A stretch of 64,000 nt of DNA. Origin: Spirometra erinaceieuropaei (Eukaryota; Platyhelminthes; Cestoda; Diphyllobothriidea; Diphyllobothriidae). Location: assembly GCA_902702965.1 (NCBI GenBank), contig CACRXP010000017.1:1955379-2019378 (forward strand). Direction: 5' to 3'. Positions 1 to 63,695 of the stretch are shown here, one piece after another (positions within the stretch are counted from its first letter, which is position 1; each line of letters begins with the position of its first letter). The notes under the pieces are model-generated. The model worked only from the letters and a program-made list of their open reading frames with translations, ran no database searches and was not told the DNA's origin. A program made the translations under genes and the position numbers.

Positions 1-1927
1 GTTGCCGGGAGAGTGCTTCAGAGATTCCCTGAATGTACGGCAGTGAATAGAATTTCTGTGACGCTCTATCTTCATGAGACTCGGGGTTTGGTAGTTGTCT
101 CTGGCGTCTGAGACAGTTCTTTACAAAACTGGCAGGATATCCGTTGGAGCGGAACAGCCGATGTAAGTAGGCCAATTCTTTCTTAAGTGCGTCATCACTG
201 TTGCAGGTGCGATAGGCCCGATGGAAAAGAGTGCGGACACAGCTTCGTTTATGGGCCGCAGGATGATTACTCCCATAGTTAAGTATGATTTCGGCACTGG
301 AGTCTTTTCTGTGGACGCTTGTCGCTAGTTTGCCATCACTGAGTCTTTGTATGCTCACATCTAAGAAGGGGAGGGTATCTCCTGTTGCTTCTTCGCGGAT
401 GAACTGTATAGCCGGGAAGACGCTATTTAAGCTCTGATGCAATCGCTCAACTTCCCTGGTCTTTATGATGACAAATGTGTCGTCCACGTAGCGGAGCCAC
501 ATTTTTGGTTCGAAGGTGTGCACAACATCCTGTTCTAGTCGCTGCAAGACTAGTTCTGCAAGCAGCCCCGATATTGGGGAGCCCATTGGGCTGCCCTTTA
601 CTTGTTGATAGAACTTGCCATCGAACTGACAATAATTCTTGAGGCAGAGCTTAAGCATGTCCAGAACATGTGCTGTTGGAATGCCAATGGGACTTTGCTC
701 TAGACATCGGGCTACGCTGTCAATCGCTAGGTCATGCGGTATTGAGGAAAACAGGGCAACAACATCGAACGATAGGATGCATTCGTCAGGACTTACTTCA
801 AGGCCTTGGATCTTTTGTAGGAAAGCCTGAGAATTTTTGATGCTGTATTGCGATCCATTTGCGAGGTGCTTTAAGTGTCTGTATAACCACTTGGCAAGGT
901 TGTAAGTAGGGGATCCAATAAGTGGCACAATGATCCTCAGTGGCGCATCTGTCTTGTGCACCTTCGGAAGGCCGTACGCACGTGCGATACGGGGGTCATT
1001 GAGGGTCATAGATCTGCTGTCGTCGGGGCTTATGAGCTTCAATCGGGCAAGCTCATTCACTTTCTTCTTGATAATCGCGGCTTGCTTTTTCGTTGGGTCT
1101 GCGGCGAGTGGTGCATAGGCTTCCCTGTCATCGAAGATTTGGTTTGCCTTGTTGACGTAATCAACCTTATCCATGATAACGGTTGCTCCTCCTTTGTCAG
1201 CAGACATAATAACTATTTTGTCATCTGTCTTTAGCGATCGCAACGCCTTTTTCTCTTCGGTCGGTAGGGTTTGATGATGTTTCCTTTGTCGAAGGAGACC
1301 AGTGGCGCAACTGCGAATGTCCGCACACATGTCATCCGGGACGTCTGAGGTCAGAAGGAGGGATTCAAGGTTGGCTAGGAAGTCCGTAGGTGCAGCATCG
1401 GTGTGACTGAATCTTATCCCCTTAGACAGGAGGCTTATTTCAGTAGAAGATAGGTCCCTTTTCGAAAGATTAACAACCTTCGTAGACATTCGGTTCTCGC
1501 TGGCCGTGCACAAAAGAGATTGTAGTTTCTTTTGCAGGTCGGCCCGTTTGTTCATTCTGGCGTCTTTGGTGGTGGCGTTTATTCGGTGAAGTATTTCTGA
1601 AATGACGTTTTCAGGTAAACACGAGACGCATCGGCTTCTAAGGTCAGAAATAGTTGCTTCAAAGCGGCAAAGACGATGGTGAACGTCGGATATAACGGCA
1701 CTCAAAACACGAAATCCATACTTGCGCGCAAGTTGTCTTCCGGTCTCATTGGGTAGGATGGGCTTGAATCGGAGCGACTTAGGTAGGACACCATGGTCGC
1801 GACAGCGGTGGAGAAAAGTTAACTGTTCGTAAGTCGTCGCCTGCCTCTGTGCAAATTTCTCCCAACGTCTGGTAAGGATAAGCGTTTGACGCCCAGAAAT
1901 ATGTTGAATAACTGATGTGGTGTGCAT
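1..1927 (-). CDS. Penelope-like retroelement reverse transcriptase (3' end off window)
   Basis: Minus-strand frame open from an ATG at 1927 to base 1 with no stop, 642 residues visible. An in-frame stop lies just upstream (about 1966), where SINE sequence begins. The frame carries the Penelope-like RT layout: an N-terminal conserved region, the motif SADKGGATVIMD, then YGLPKVHK, motif A SFDVVALFSSIP (Asp at residue 388), GSPMGSPIS, and the catalytic YVDD at residues 480-483, followed by PFLDV and LPYIQGISEA near the edge. In this family RT and a C-terminal GIY-YIG nuclease usually form one ORF, so the nuclease should lie left of the window. The protein would copy element RNA at nicked target DNA. 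The unbroken frame suggests a young, possibly active copy. Family assignment is firm; activity is inference. Confidence 0.93.
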   Translation of the reverse strand, partial: MHTTSVIQHISGRQTLILTRRWEKFAQRQATTYEQLTFLHRCRDHGVLPKSLRFKPILPNETGRQLARKYGFRVLSAVISDVHHRLCRFEATISDLRSRCVSCLPENVISEILHRINATTKDARMNKRADLQKKLQSLLCTASENRMSTKVVNLSKRDLSSTEISLLSKGIRFSHTDAAPTDFLANLESLLLTSDVPDDMCADIRSCATGLLRQRKHHQTLPTEEKKALRSLKTDDKIVIMSADKGGATVIMDKVDYVNKANQIFDDREAYAPLAADPTKKQAAIIKKKVNELARLKLISPDDSRSMTLNDPRIARAYGLPKVHKTDAPLRIIVPLIGSPTYNLAKWLYRHLKHLANGSQYSIKNSQAFLQKIQGLEVSPDECILSFDVVALFSSIPHDLAIDSVARCLEQSPIGIPTAHVLDMLKLCLKNYCQFDGKFYQQVKGSPMGSPISGLLAELVLQRLEQDVVHTFEPKMWLRYVDDTFVIIKTREVERLHQSLNSVFPAIQFIREEATGDTLPFLDVSIQRLSDGKLATSVHRKDSSAEIILNYGSNHPAAHKRSCVRTLFHRAYRTCNSDDALKKELAYLHRLFRSNGYPASFVKNCLRRQRQLPNPESHEDRASQKFYSLPYIQGISEALSRQ

Positions 1928-1957
1928 TCCGAGATGATATAATGCTAGGGGGATCAC

Positions 1958-2054
1958 ACCGATCGTTCATACGGAACTCACTCGTTCCGTTGTGCCTTAA
2001 GGGCTCTCTCTCGAGCCCAAACAGCAGCCGCACAGCGGCGCATGATATATAGGC
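1958..2054 (-). repeat. SINE fragment abutting the Penelope-like element
   Basis: This stretch matches the module seen at 2520-2650, 3220-3330, 4770-4860 and 20240-20355: a CCGATC start, a segment ending CGTTCCGTTGTGCCTT, a CTCGAG block and a GCAGCCGCACAGCGGC-type tail. It directly follows the 5' end of the Penelope ORF, so it marks either the truncation point or the target of that element. Confidence 0.7.
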
Positions 2055-2335
2055 AGAATAGTATTACCGACAAAGTCAAGGGAGACTGGAATAGCCATTT
2101 CTGGCTTATTAGCCGTCGTCAGCCAGCCATACCGAAGCCCGAAGTGTGGAACACCCGAGCCTCGTGGCCCGTTGGGTAGAGGCGTGGACTTCTAAACCAA
2201 CAGGTCGCAGTTCGAGGCTTGGGTGTTCCACACTTCGGGCTTGGGTATGGCTGGCTGACGACGGCTAATAAGCCAGAAATGGCCATTCCAGTCTCCCTTG
2301 TCTTTGTCGGTAATACCATTCTGCCTATATATATA
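2055..2335. repeat. Palindromic tRNA-derived SINE
   Basis: Inverted arms of about 105 bases (2055-2165 and 2222-2335) enclose a tRNA-like core. The core has a box-A-like GTTGGGTAGAGGCGTGG and a box-B-like CAGTTCGAGGC, and the arms carry the 3' SINE tail (CCAGAAATGGCC, CTCCCTTGTCTTTGTC) in both orientations. A normal SINE has this tail once, so this is a head-to-head product or a foldback derivative. A (TA)n run follows at 2324-2342. Confidence 0.75.
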
Positions 2336-2343
2336 TATATATG

Positions 2344-2652
2344 AGATGCAGCCGACAAAGACAAGGGAGACCGGAATGGCCATTTCTGACTTATTTGCCG
2401 TCATCAGCCAGTCATACCCAACCCCAAGTGTGGATCAATTGAGATTCGAACCCGGGATCTTTGGTCATGGAGTTTGACCCTCTAACATTGAGCCACGAGC
2501 CCGTTGTCCTGTCGGTTGTGATCGGGAATATTAATTATGACAGTGGGCGCTCGCCGATCAGGCTACGGAACATGCTCGTTCCGTTGTGCCTTGGGGCTCA
2601 TACTAGAACCCTTGCAGGCAGTCGCACAGCGACTAGTAGTAGACATAGATGA
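2344..2652 (-). repeat. tRNA-derived SINE, near full length
   Basis: Reads on the minus strand. A box B (GGTTCGAATCT type, seen as AGATTCGAACCC on +) and a box A in the GTGGCTCAATG region form a tRNA-like head. It is followed on the minus strand by a tail with CCACACTTGGGGTTGGGTATG and CCGGTCTCCCTTGTCTTTGTC. The unit also includes the second module with TTCCGTTGTGCC and the GCGACTAGTAGTAGAC end. Confidence 0.8.
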
Positions 2653-2802
2653 GATGGAGCTGACAAAGACAAGGGAGACCGGAATGGCCATGTCTGGCTA
2701 ATTAGCCGTCATCAGCCAGTCATACCCAACCCCAAGTGTGGATCACTTGAGATTCGAACCCGGGATCTTTGGTCATGGAGTTTGACGCTGTACCATATAT
2801 GT
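2653..2802 (-). repeat. tRNA-derived SINE, truncated
   Basis: Second minus-strand copy joined directly to the previous one, sharing the tail and box B but ending in the box A region at an AT-rich run (2803-2828). The tandem placement suggests insertion of one SINE next to another at AT-rich microsatellite sequence. Confidence 0.75.
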
Positions 2803-2828
2803 ATTATATAAATATATATATATTATAT

Positions 2829-3184
2829 GACCATTCCGGTCTCCCTTGTCTTTGTCGGTATCATCTTCTCAGCATATATCACTAGTCGCTGTACGACTGC
2901 CTGCGAGGGTTTAAGTATGAGCTCCAAGGCACAACGGAACGAGCATGTTCCGTAACCTGATCGGTGAGCGCCCACTATCATAATTAATATTCCCGATCAC
3001 GACCGACAGGACAACGGGCCCGTGGCTCAATGGTAGAGCGTTCAACTCCATGACCAAAGATCCCGGGTTCGAATCTCAAGTGATCCACACTTGGGGTTGG
3101 GTATGACTGGCTGATGACGGCTAATAAGCCAGAAATGGCCATTCCGGTCTCCCTTGTCTTTGTCGGTATCATCTTCTCAGCATA
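2829..3184 (+). repeat. tRNA-derived SINE, full length, reference copy for the window
   Basis: The best-preserved unit. It starts with a short tail piece, then the GTCGCTGTACGACTGCC module, the AACGGAACGAGCATG segment and CGATCACGACCGACAGGAC. The tRNA-like head follows, with box A TGGCTCAATGGTAGAGC (about 3022) and box B GGGTTCGAATCTC (about 3065). It ends with the tail CCAGAAATGGCCATTCC and CTTGTCTTTGTCGG. An AT microsatellite follows at 3181-3214. SINEs of this type are transcribed by RNA polymerase III and mobilised by a LINE; both statements are family knowledge. Confidence 0.82.
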
Positions 3185-3214
3185 TATTATATCTAGATTA
3201 TATATATATATTAT

Positions 3215-3330
3215 GACGGATGGGCGCTCACCGGTCAGGTTATAGAACGTGCTCGCTCCGTTGTACTTAGAGGCTCATACTAGAACTCTCGCAGGCAGTC
3301 GCACAGCAACTAGTAGTAGACAGCAAGAGG
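3215..3330 (-). repeat. SINE module fragment
   Basis: Contains only the non-tRNA module (ACCGGTCAGGTTATAG to GCAGTCGCACAGCAAC), in the orientation opposite to the preceding SINE. It is followed by a separate unclassified repeat that begins near 3330 with GTGTGTGGCACGCGCAG, a string also seen near 3710. Confidence 0.65.
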
Positions 3331-3689
3331 CCAGTTTGTGTGTGGCACGCGCAGACGAGGTGCCTAACCCTGTCAACTACCTGCGCTCAATCCGCGCATC
3401 AGCTGACTGATCAAACTGGGCAGTGAACCGGTGCCTAAAATAAGGTAGAAAGGATCAGTTTTAACCCGGGGGCTGTCTTCTCAGCATTAGGGTCATATTC
3501 CTCCCTCTAATAAAACTGAGGTGCTTTTAAGCTGCCACGGTGAGCTAAACGCCGTGACTTGAAGGCCGCCAACTGACGAGATAACTCGGTCCTCCATTCA
3601 TGACGAAATCTCAGGCTGCAATGGCTGTTTCTGAAAATGAACTCTATGGCGCCCACACTCATTTGACATCCGAGCCGCTCCTGGTCGTT

Positions 3690-3955
3690 TGTGCGCGATC
3701 AGGCGTGTGTGGCACGCACTGACGAGCTGTTAATCTTTGTCCATAACTGTGCCTGATCCCGCCTCCGATCTCCTTCACCCTCTATTGCCATCAGTCTCAA
3801 GTGGATGAGGAAGGAGAGAGTGCGATAGATGCATCACAAGGCAACTATCACTATGAGCACAATCACGCACAAGTCACCGTCTCTGCGCCGCTATGCTGTG
3901 GGGCACACGATGGACATCGTCAGTGAGGACGGTTGAACCGCCATATGCCCCTCAG
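3690..3955 (+). repeat. Interspersed repeat family R, copy 1
   Basis: Shares an ordered set of motifs with 6200-6335, 7780-8050, 53690-53930 and, inverted, 31105-31270: a GTGTGTGGCACGC start, a GAGGAAGGAGAGAG segment, CTATCACTAT, GCTGTGGGGCACACG, GACATCGTC and GACGGTTGAACCG. Copies are 75-85% alike by eye. No ORF or pol III box was recognised, so the class is unknown. Confidence 0.6.
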
Positions 3956-4099
3956 CACAGTCCTTTAAATAGGTATCAGGACTAACTTCTGTCTCCTCTA
4001 CTCAACAGATTCTCCGCTCCCGGCTATCCCCTTCAGTCCCCCATACTTGCGACTGCAAGTATTCCGAAACTAATAAGTCTTGCTCTGTTTGAAACTTAG

Positions 4100-57077
<52,978 letters not shown>

Positions 57078-57167
57078 TGTCTCTTTTCTAAAGTTGTTTG
57101 AGATACGATTAGCCTAGTTCACTAACGCACGGATTAAGTATTTTAACCTATCTTAGCACACTTTTTT

Positions 57168-57173
57168 TATAAA
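57168..57173 (+). terminator. Possible variant poly(A) signal for the ABCC4-like gene
   Basis: TATAAA about 90 bases after the stop, followed by GT/T-rich sequence. No AATAAA occurs in the first 200 bases after the stop, so this single-base variant is the best candidate. Confidence 0.3.
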
Positions 57174-57884
57174 TACACTTTGTACTTTTTACTGACTTCG
57201 TGTTTTCATCCCTTTTTTCCAGATAAATATTTCAAATTTAGAAATCGAACTTTTTTCGAGCTGGTATAAGTGAAGATCGCTCAAAATGCTAGTTTGTTCC
57301 AACACCTGGGCTCAGTAATAGAACCCTTTCTGCCTTCCGCTAGAAATATCTGGCTCGAATGGGACGTGGACGCAGTATTATTTGTCATATTTCAAAAATG
57401 AAACATTTACGATAAGTCCCTATGAGTGTTATTTTATGCGAAAACATGAAACGTCCTAATATAGAGTTAGGTTACTGGGTTAATTTGCAGTATTTGCAAA
57501 GCTAGTTAGAGAACATAGGGGCGTCTGTTTTCAGTTGGTCTACAACCGGCCAGTAACGGGGTCAAGCAAGGCATGTGAGTCAGGGGAAGCCGATTAAAGC
57601 TCGTCTTTTAACACATATGGGTTGGGGAGATATGAGAAGAGGGTAATTAGATGGCGAGTTAGGATGCAGTGAGGGTCAGGAGTCGTGTCAGTGGGAGAGG
57701 TGGGAGTCGCGTTGAGTTGCGTGCGGATGGTGTACCTTTGACCACACCAAACGCTTGGCTTGCATGGCCCTACGAAATTACTTCATATCTAGATTCCATA
57801 GTACCTGAGCAGGTCCATGATACTACCTTCAGGAGAGAAGGCGCTACGTGATTTGACCTTCAACTCATTCTGTAGCCTTCGCTT

Positions 57885-58335
57885 AGGGTCAGGCCCAATA
57901 ACATTACCGACAAAGGCAAGGGCGGTTGGGGCGGCCATTTCTAAATTGTCAGCCATCATCGGCCAGCCACACCCAACCCCGAGGTGTGGGACACCTGAGA
58001 CTTGATCTTGTGGCCTGTTAGCTAAAGGTCCAAAGCCCCTAACCACTGAGCTACGGGCTCACTGTCCTGTCGTTTGCGATCGGGAATATACAATTGTAGG
58101 ATGGCGCTCACCAATCATATAACAGAGCTCACTTGCCCCGTTATGCCTTGGAGCTCTCTCTCGAGCCGGACCAGCGGCCGCTCAGTGGTAGGGGGCTTTG
58201 GACTTCTAATTAATAGGTTGCGGGATCAAGCCCTAGGTGTTCCACACTTCGGAGTTGGGTATGACTGGCTGGTGACGACTAATAAGCCAGGAATGATCAC
58301 TGCAGTTTACCTTGTCTTTGCCGGTAACATTAGAG
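57885..58335 (+). repeat. SINE pair in head-to-head arrangement
   Basis: 57895-58075 reads as a minus copy (ACCGACAAAGGCAAGGGCGG, CAGCCACACCCAACCCCG, box-A region CCACTGAGCTACGGGCTC). 58100-58190 is the module GCGCTCACCAATCATATAAC. 58185-58335 is a plus copy (GGTTGCGGGATCAAGCCC, CCACACTTCGGAGTTGGG, CTTGTCTTTGCCGG). Comparable to the palindrome at 2055-2335. Confidence 0.68.
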
Positions 58336-61300
58336 GTAACCAATGAGCCACAGGACAGTAGTGGACATCTGCAATGAATAAACGAGCACGTTTATCCATA
58401 ACACCTAGAAATAATAGTCACTGTCTTGGCTGGATACACCTGCCAGACGATTATTCCAAGCCCAGTGCTAGACGGGAGAGTATGAAGGTCAAAACTCTGA
58501 TTCCTTAGACTAGAGTTTCATCTAAATACTTTCTTACAATCGGCTTCGGAGATAAGGGTATGAAATTAATGGCCCGGGTTTCCAGTTCAAAGTGCACCAC
58601 TTCTGCAGCGAGAGCACGTTTGATTCGGCCTTGAAGATGATTGGCTAGTTGAAAGGCAGTGAGCGGGCGAAAACCAGATTACCGCTGGTGCGCACGTGCA
58701 AGCAGTCGCGAGAGGAGCAGCGTTTCAACAGGCGTCCGGAGTAGGCTCACTGCAGTACCACGGTGAACATACAAAAATAACCATCCTAGACTGGCTGAGT
58801 AGACCAGATGAGGGTATCCTGAGCGTGCTTACACAATTAATAAACCCTCTATGAAACCTCATTGCAGCTCAGAACGAGAAGTCCTTAAATGGAAAGGTCA
58901 ACATTTAGGTGATCCTGACTGCTTCGGTCTTTCTCCGTCTATACAAAAATACTGGCCCATAGTTGGCTTTCGTACGCACTCGGGATGTCTCAACAGCCCT
59001 ATTTTGGGACGCGTTGCTCTCTCCCAGGTCACTACGTATATCGATAAGTCTCGCCATCGACACGCTGAACGAGACTTAGAAGCGCAAAGTGCGGTCGCAA
59101 TAATTGACGGGAAAATGACAACCTCTGCCTGCACCCCCTGCCTGACAGACCTTGCCAGCCCGAGACGTCTATCTCTTTCAAACAAACCGGTGTCCATCCG
59201 ACCGGAAAGCAGGACAGCCTTGACCAACCGCGAACCGACTCAAAGCAATTGGGACATTGCGGCTCCCGTTGAGCCCCACTTCTTCTAATAGAAACTGCTG
59301 AATAATGAAGTCTTAGAATAAGTCTTAATGAGTGGACGCCCAAACGCAGGACAGTGAGATATTTAAGTCGTTTAAATAATCAAAAACGACAACATGAGAT
59401 GATCATCAGTGCTCACCTTTCCGCCCTAAATCGTTACCCATGTCGATACAATAAAACAGGCTATTTCTCTCTGCAACACATCGCTGAACTTCAAGTTGAC
59501 CAAGGAGTACGTAAAGATAAGACGCATGAACCTTGACTAGGATGCCCCATGAGGACATGATCTTAAATTCCACTGTTGCGTTATTAGTGTGGGATTTGGT
59601 TTTGGCTGGGCTTTGGAGGTAAGGATGCACAAAACGACACCATAGTACGTCCTCAGAAGGACGCGATAATAATAATTACAGGAGGTCGCCGATATATATT
59701 CAAGCCCATAAAACTACGAAAAAGGTTCGCAACCTGTTCTGCAAGGAGCCAAGGAGACCGTCGAAGTGTACTTGTTCTCAACAAGTAGCTGTTACCGGCG
59801 GCAACCGCGATCGCACAACAAAAAAATAAACCAATGTAACATTAAAAGACGTAGCATAAGGCAGCATATTTGCTGCCCATTTTGCGAAAGTAGCATTAGA
59901 TATGCAGTTATTTGTGGCGTTGCGGTCGAGAGTTCGTAGCTTCAAGCCAGATATGCAAAACGGATGTCTAGCTGGCTTTCACGAAATCCGGTCATTCTTA
60001 ATGTTAGTGGTGTTATGCTTGAAGGTATGGTCACCTAGTCCCGACACTAAGACCATTCGTAACTCTACTACTAACTTAACTCAAACCCAGCCGACAGCCC
60101 ACGTCGATGAACATCCAACTTGCCCAAACTATCTAACTGATTTAAGTAGAAAATGAAATTTCCTGCTAGAAGACTGCTGCGACGCGTCCATCTTACCACA
60201 AATACATATCGGGGATCATAAACTTTTTTGAATTTCCACGGTCTGATTTTTGTGTATATTTGCATTTCTGAAGAGAATAGTCAATCAAAAGCCATGGACA
60301 AAATTTATGCATTTTTTTCCTTTGTTTATATGGGTCTGAGCTCATAATTCTGACATGCTGCAACTCAAGCTAAAGCAGACAGGAATTGTGAATAGGGAAA
60401 GTGAGAATATTGATTAGTTGGTGCAGTTCGGTGGCAAATTTGATGCTGCTCGTTATATTCCGTACAGTTGGAAAATATTATAGGCTTTCTAACCTCATAC
60501 TCCATAGTCTGCTTTAACGAATCCTGTTCTTGTCAGTGGCATTATATTTCTGAAAGTGTGACACTTGCTGGCATATAACCGTTTTCTAACTGTTTACCAA
60601 CCGAAAATGTGTCCCATAAAGGAATTGTTTGGAGCTAAATGTTTTAATCACGACACGAGATCTGATATCAATACGCAAAATGCAAACTAATGCACATAGT
60701 CTTTTATCTAATTGGCTATTTTTAAAACTGTGATTTTTTTTAGATATTAATAAGGAGCTGATTCTATAGTGGTCAGAAAATTAAACTGGAGTCATCGACG
60801 TGTTTTACAGACATTCTGCTTAATACCACAGCTGTGGTGACTCAGGTGCGTGTTACTCTGACCCTCAGTAAATGTATGCGTGCGCACCACACACAAGGTC
60901 ATAAAATACAATAATTGAGTGCAAATGAATTCGGAAAAACCGACCGAGATATCATCCTTCTAAAGCAGTTACCACATACTCTAACCGTGCTGTTACTACC
61001 AACAACCTCCTCTAGTATCAGGGCACTTTTATTTATGGCATTTAAGCAAAGTGGGCAGGTCACGCTGATTTCAAACTAGTAAAATCCACAGTAAGTACGG
61101 TTGCAGTTTTTAATTAGATTCGGTAGCCAAATAGCTGTTACTGTAGTTTAATCGCCCGCTATCAGAACGCATTTGAAACTTCAAAAGGAAATTCGTTGTC
61201 GCCTATCATCATGTACTTTGTGTGCACAGCCTAACCTACCCTATTTCAGCAATAAGGAGACTTTCGTCTTAGGTTTTCTGGTGAGCTGTTTACAACTCTC

Positions 61301-63208
61301 AGCTACTGCCCTCCTAAACAAAACCTTTTAAATTCTCTGCAGCAGGGTCTTGCAGATGTTGTGTAACAGTGCCACTGAGCAGAACTAAGAGCTTAGAGTC
61401 TACCGCGTCAGAATTTTGCGTGCGTAGACCATAAATATCCTAGCCGGTGGTAGGTGGCTCAGGAAAAGATTCAACAACTTTAATCAATACCCAACTCGTA
61501 CGTTGCCGAGATAAAATGGTGTCTGCTTTTCGGAGTACCCAGACCTGTTGATTTGGAGAGGATTCAAAGGGACTTTGTCGTTAAAAACCGGGTGATAAAT
61601 ATAAACAAACTATACGTAATGGTAAAAATAAAATGAGTTGTTTTGTATCGCAAATGCATTGCTGCATTATCAACTACGACACCGGATACAAATTAGGCTG
61701 CAGGGCTACCAGTCACATTTTCACTTAACGGTTGCAAACACATTTCCTTACAAAGGACTGTGCGCAAAGACGTCACTAACAGCTAGAGGTCCAAACCTCA
61801 GAATTAGAAAATTAGCAACTGTTACTAATATTAGTAAAATTGAATTTGTGTCATCATTACTAACTAGCAGAGGCGATTTACCTTTATCGTTATTTTTTTG
61901 TTACTCCAGACGGCTATCCCGACATAAAGCTTATTTGTAAAAATCGACACAACTTTCAGTTCTAATGGTTCGGTCCCAGAAAAGTGTAAACAAGAGATCC
62001 AACTTTCTATTCTGATATAGTGAATTCGTATTTACAGGAATCGAATCAGTGAATATACCGCTTTATCAGGAAATACTTGGTGTGTTCCCACGATGTCACT
62101 TAACCTAAAAAATTAAGTTTACCATTTTTGTATTTGACCAACAAATGAAAAGCGATTTCAAACTTAGGACCGATGAAAAGGGTATTTTTAACAATAGATA
62201 GAAAGTTCAGTATAGCCCAAAAACCTATTTCGCCTTCTCGCCTGAAAATCTTCCAACGTTTCGAATACGTGTCGAATTTCAAACACTCTAAACGAAATAA
62301 TTATCTGGAATTTCTAACGAAATTGCTTGCTGATGTGACTGCAGTAGTGGCTAGCATAGACAGTAATCAAACGCTAACTCGCCCATAACAGCTGATTGTC
62401 TTTTTTGAAAATTTTGTCGCATTCGCAAACCACACGCGTACTCCAAATCACTAAAGAAATAACGTTCAATTTGTCTTTTAGTCCCCAGGGCGTGAGCAGA
62501 TTCCATTATAATTCACAGGGAGGCTGTACATAAGATTTATTTATTATCCTTCTCTTTGTAAGACATTTCTTGTAATTTCTGCACTTATGTAAAATACCTC
62601 ATTGTGTCGTAAGCATGCTCTTGGTTGCAAGAACCTTCGGACACTCAGTCCTATTGCTGCCCGTACTTGGTGTTCCGAACAAGGAGCTTGACGCGAGCTA
62701 TACGCGCGGCAGCGTATTTTACGCATCTGAAAACCCCATCACATGTACGGTATGGTATGTTTAGTTTACTTTGGAAAAAATATGTAACACGAGGTCTGGA
62801 AAACAGAGAAACAGGTGAGATTTCTGATGAGATCTCAAAATTTACAGCAATTACTGTCGTATTCAAAATGATTTTTTAAATAAATCTAAAAAACGTGATG
62901 GAATGTTAGAACTGTAAAATATGCACACCTTATATCCCTCCCTTTCATAAAATGTCCATTAACTGTATCGCGATTTTTTGGAGGTGTACTTTTTATGAGT
63001 AATTCAAAGGATGATAAACAACAAGGCGGTATTTTCGTATGGACAAATCACTATTGAGTTGTTGTTTTTGCTGATCAGCATGGTAATCGCACTAATGCAC
63101 ATATTCCTCGTTGAAAGCCTATTTTCAGCCATCTGTCTGTGCTTTCTACAGACAAATACGCCCATTGCACCATTATTTTCTAGGCATATCTGCCTCACGT
63201 CTTCTATT
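58336..63208 (+). other. Downstream intergenic region, nothing recognised
   Basis: AT-rich sequence without named repeats. Overlapping open frames on both strands at 58851-59343 (longest 145 codons on +) show no domain, no splice context and no repeat match. No gene is called. Confidence 0.4.
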
Positions 63209-63695
63209 GTCGTTTTTTAATTTCCTCATAAATTATCTACGACGTTTGAGTAGACTAGTTTATTCAAGGTCTACAGGCAGAGACCGTGAACCTTATACAT
63301 GAGTATTTGGGCCAAGGCCCATCAGCCACAGCGGGTAACCGCGTAATATTAATCAGCTGTCGCTTTTCAATTTCCTCAAAAATTATCTACGAAGTTTGAG
63401 TAGATCAGTTTATTCAAGGTCGATAGGCACAGACCGATAATTTTATACATACCTTTATAGACCTTGAATAAATTGATCTACTCCCTTTCGTAGATAATTT
63501 CTGAGGAAATTGAAAAGCGACAATTTCTACCTTGGATTATCTACCAGAAAACACACGCGGAGTGCTGGGGGACCCACAGACGAGCCGATCCCCTCGCAAC
63601 TGCGCCATGCAGTCCAAAAGATCGGCGAAACACGCGTGTATGGGCTTTTGGCTAGTACCTCTGCTGTTAGTATGGTATCACCTCACCTCTTCTCT
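63209..63695 (-). mobile_element. Inverted relative of the 5.1-kb element, with an internally repeated module
   Basis: Read on the minus strand it has the same order as 5100-5445: GGTGATACCATACTAACAGC, a TTGCGAGGGGATCG segment, an end module with GACCTTGAATAAACTGATC, and TTACGCGGTTACCCGCTGTG. The end module of about 63 bases is present three times: 63209-63271 and 63359-63421 in one direction and 63460-63522 in the other, so the copy is longer than its relative. Confidence 0.7.

Noticed and set aside
3018..3090. Functional tRNA gene
   Set aside because: Boxes A and B are present, but no cloverleaf with a proper acceptor stem could be drawn, and the unit continues into a SINE tail repeated many times in the window.
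58851..59343. Possible protein-coding gene downstream of the transporter
   Set aside because: Frames are open on both strands at once, lack recognisable motifs and have no supporting splice sites.
63209..63522. CRISPR-like array
   Set aside because: Only three units, one inverted, with unequal spacers in a eukaryotic context; it is part of a mobile element.
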